Below, in pieces: positions 4,949 through 6,174 of a stretch of 6,174 bases of DNA. This stretch comes from Acidobacteriota bacterium. GTDB taxonomy: Bacteria > Acidobacteriota > Vicinamibacteria > Vicinamibacterales > Fen-181. Position 1 is the stretch's first letter. Every line of letters starts with the position of its first letter. Both the position numbers and the translations under genes were made by a program. Below the pieces are notes generated by a model. It was not told the origin of the DNA. It searched no databases and saw only the letters and a list, made by a program, of their open reading frames with translations. The stretch is from assembly GCA_003157675.1 (NCBI GenBank), contig PMKG01000341.1, positions 1 to 6,174 of the forward strand, written 5' to 3'.

Positions 4949-5440
4949 ATGACGAAAGCAAACGTTATGGCCACGATTGACGATCGGGACCGCCAGATTC
5001 TCCATCACATCCAGCGCGACGCGTCGCTCGCGCAGGCCGAGATTGCCCGGCGGGTCGGGCTGTCGACGGCCGCCGTGCACGAGCGGCTGAAGAAGCTCGA
5101 GGCATCAGGGGTCATCCGCCGCTGGACGGCGATCGTGGATGGCGCGGCGGTCGGCGCCAGCATCACGGCCTTCGTCGAAGTTTTCATCGACCAGCCCCGG
5201 CACGAACCCGCCCTGCTCAGTCGTGTGGCCGGACTCGACGAGGTGCTCGAATGCCATCACGTCACCGGCGACTTCTCGTTGCTGCTGAAGGTGCGCGTCC
5301 GCGACATGGAAGCGCTCAGGCTTCTGCTGCTTCACCAGATCGGCGCCCTTGAGGGCGTGAGCCGGACGCGGACGGTGATGGTGCTCTCCACCGTGAAGGA
5401 AGAGACTTACGTAGCCCCCGTCGTTGAAGGAGCGAATTGA
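4949..5440 (+). CDS. Lrp/AsnC-family transcriptional regulator
   Basis: This is a feast/famine-type DNA-binding regulator, whose relatives sense amino acids and assemble as octamers. Its 163 residues are usual for the family. Residues about 9-64 form the helix-turn-helix domain (IDDRDRQILHHIQRD, then QAEIARRVGLSTAAVHERLKKLE with the recognition helix near 40-52, and SGVIRRWTAIVD as the wing). Residues about 72-150 form the ligand-binding RAM domain, with VTGDFSLLLKVRV carrying the conserved Gly-Asp pair (107-108). Start: ATG 4949 lies a few bases after the predicted transcription start and would be leaderless; ATG 4967 (Met7) gives a more family-like N-terminus (MATIDDRDRQIL). Neither has a clear Shine-Dalgarno. 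lat begins on the last base of its stop codon. This is the same pairing as lrpA-lat in mycobacteria, so it probably controls lat and itself in response to lysine or a related amino acid. An effect on the divergent aspA operon is possible but not shown. Confidence 0.92.
   Translation: MTKANVMATIDDRDRQILHHIQRDASLAQAEIARRVGLSTAAVHERLKKLEASGVIRRWTAIVDGAAVGASITAFVEVFIDQPRHEPALLSRVAGLDEVLECHHVTGDFSLLLKVRVRDMEALRLLLLHQIGALEGVSRTRTVMVLSTVKEETYVAPVVEGAN
5426..5432 (+). promoter_or_regulatory. Ribosome binding site for lat
   Basis: GAAGGAG lies 7 nt before ATG 5440, inside the last codons of the lrp-like gene. It supports translation of lat from 5440 (or from the adjacent in-frame ATG at 5443) and coupling with the upstream gene. 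Confidence 0.8.
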
Positions 5441-6174
5441 TGATGACCGCAAGCCGCATGACTCCGGCCCTGGCGCCCGACCGCGTGCACGAGACGCTCG
5501 GCCGGCACATCCTGGCCGATGGCTACGACATGGTGCTCGATATCGACCGGAGCCACGGCCGCCGGCTCTGGGACGCGCGCCGCGGGCGCCGCGTGCTGGA
5601 CATGTTCTCGTTCTTCGCCACCCCGCCGGTCGGCCTCAATCACCCGAAGATGGCCGACGAGGCGTTCCGCGCGAAGCTGATGCGGGCCGCGCTCGCCAAC
5701 CCGACCAACTCGGACATCTACACGACCGAGTTCGCCGAATTCGTCGCGACGTTCGGCCGCGTCGGGAAGCCGTCGTACCTGCCCTACGCCTTCTTCGTCG
5801 CGGGCGGCGCGCTCGGCGTCGAGAACGCGCTCAAGGCGGCAATGGACTGGAAGGTGCGCCGCAACTTCGCGAAGGGCATGAAGGAGGAGAAGGGCCACCA
5901 GATCCTCCACTTCCGCGAGGCGTTCCACGGCCGCAGCGGCTACACGCTGTCCATGACCAACACGGCCGATCCGCGTAAGTACCAGTACTTCGCCCGCTTC
6001 GACTGGCCGCGGGTCAGCAATCCCGCGCTGCGCTTCCCGGTGGACGCGGTGGAGCTCGCTCGTGTCGAGGCCGCCGAGCACGCGTCACTCGACGAGATCA
6101 AGGCAGCGTTCCGCGCGCGCAGGGACGATATCGCCGCGATCTGCATCGAACCCATCCAGGCCGAGGGCGGCGAC
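5440..6174 (+). CDS. lat: L-lysine 6-aminotransferase (lysine epsilon-aminotransferase), N-terminal part
   Basis: LAT is a PLP-dependent class III aminotransferase. It moves the epsilon-amino group of lysine to 2-oxoglutarate, giving glutamate and 2-aminoadipate semialdehyde (which cyclises to piperideine-6-carboxylate), the first step of one lysine degradation route. The frame is open to the right edge, giving 245 residues, about half of the usual 450 or so. LAT-like segments are ILADGYDMVLDIDRSHG (24-40), LDMFSFFATPPVGLNHPKM (53-71), NPTNSDIYT (87-95), the PLP phosphate region GGALGVENALKAAMDWK (122-138), FHGRSGYTLSMTNT (162-175), FDWPR (187-191) and CIEPIQAEGGD (235-245). The PLP-binding lysine lies beyond the window. 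Start: ATG 5440 overlaps the preceding TGA by one base and has a good Shine-Dalgarno; ATG 5443 and ATG 5458 are alternatives. Family placement is firm; the LAT call rests on the GGAL, NSD and FDWPR blocks, unlike ornithine or GABA aminotransferases. Confidence 0.92.
   Translation, partial: MMTASRMTPALAPDRVHETLGRHILADGYDMVLDIDRSHGRRLWDARRGRRVLDMFSFFATPPVGLNHPKMADEAFRAKLMRAALANPTNSDIYTTEFAEFVATFGRVGKPSYLPYAFFVAGGALGVENALKAAMDWKVRRNFAKGMKEEKGHQILHFREAFHGRSGYTLSMTNTADPRKYQYFARFDWPRVSNPALRFPVDAVELARVEAAEHASLDEIKAAFRARRDDIAAICIEPIQAEGGD

Noticed and set aside
5424..5978. A 184-residue plus-strand frame starting just before lat
   Set aside because: It is out of frame with LAT, its product is Arg/Pro-rich, and the LAT frame explains the same bases.
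5407..6081. A 224-residue minus-strand open frame over the lat start
   Set aside because: It is opposite a clear LAT coding region with continuous family motifs; its composition is typical of an antisense shadow.

Overview
The window is a high-GC bacterial locus built around maturation of [FeFe]-hydrogenase. All three dedicated maturases are present: HydG (only its C-terminal end, cut by the left edge), HydE and HydF. With them are a Rex-family NAD(H)-sensing repressor and an aspartate ammonia-lyase. The right-hand part is a separate lysine-catabolism pair: an Lrp/AsnC-family regulator and the start of L-lysine 6-aminotransferase, cut by the right edge. The hydrogenase structural genes are not in the window.

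Layout: hydG' (1-306, +), a spacer with a short repeat and a GC-rich hairpin (307-423), and rex (424-1101, +). Converging on these is a tight minus-strand operon that runs aspA (4842-3424), hydF (3410-2181), hydE (2197-1052). aspA and hydF are 13 nt apart, hydF and hydE overlap by 17 nt, and the 3' end of hydE overlaps the 3' end of rex by 50 nt. A 106-bp divergent intergenic region (4843-4948) separates aspA from the plus-strand pair lrp-like (4949-5440) and lat' (5440-6174). The stop of the regulator and the start of lat share one base.

How the genes fit together: HydG makes the Fe-CO-CN unit from tyrosine, HydE processes it, and HydF is the GTPase scaffold on which the [2Fe] subcluster is assembled. 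Aspartase inside the same operon plausibly supplies ammonium, the likely nitrogen source for the bridging azadithiolate. Rex senses NADH/NAD+, the redox pool that H2 production drains, and a near-perfect Rex operator lies over the rex start codon. The Lrp-lat pair resembles the lrpA-lat pair of mycobacteria and is probably functionally independent of the hydrogenase genes, though it shares the divergent promoter region.

Organism: very GC-rich coding sequence, an anaerobic H2 maturation locus, an actinobacterial-style Lrp-lat pair, and short GGCTCAGGGCTC-type intergenic repeats. This would suit an Acidobacteriota-like bacterium or another high-GC environmental lineage, but that placement is inference and low confidence. 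I saw no tRNA, rRNA, CRISPR array or insertion sequence. The gene content is a recognisable system. The more unusual points are its wiring: the Rex operator over the start codon, probable leaderless transcripts, the antisense 3' overlap, and aspartase as the first gene of the maturation operon.
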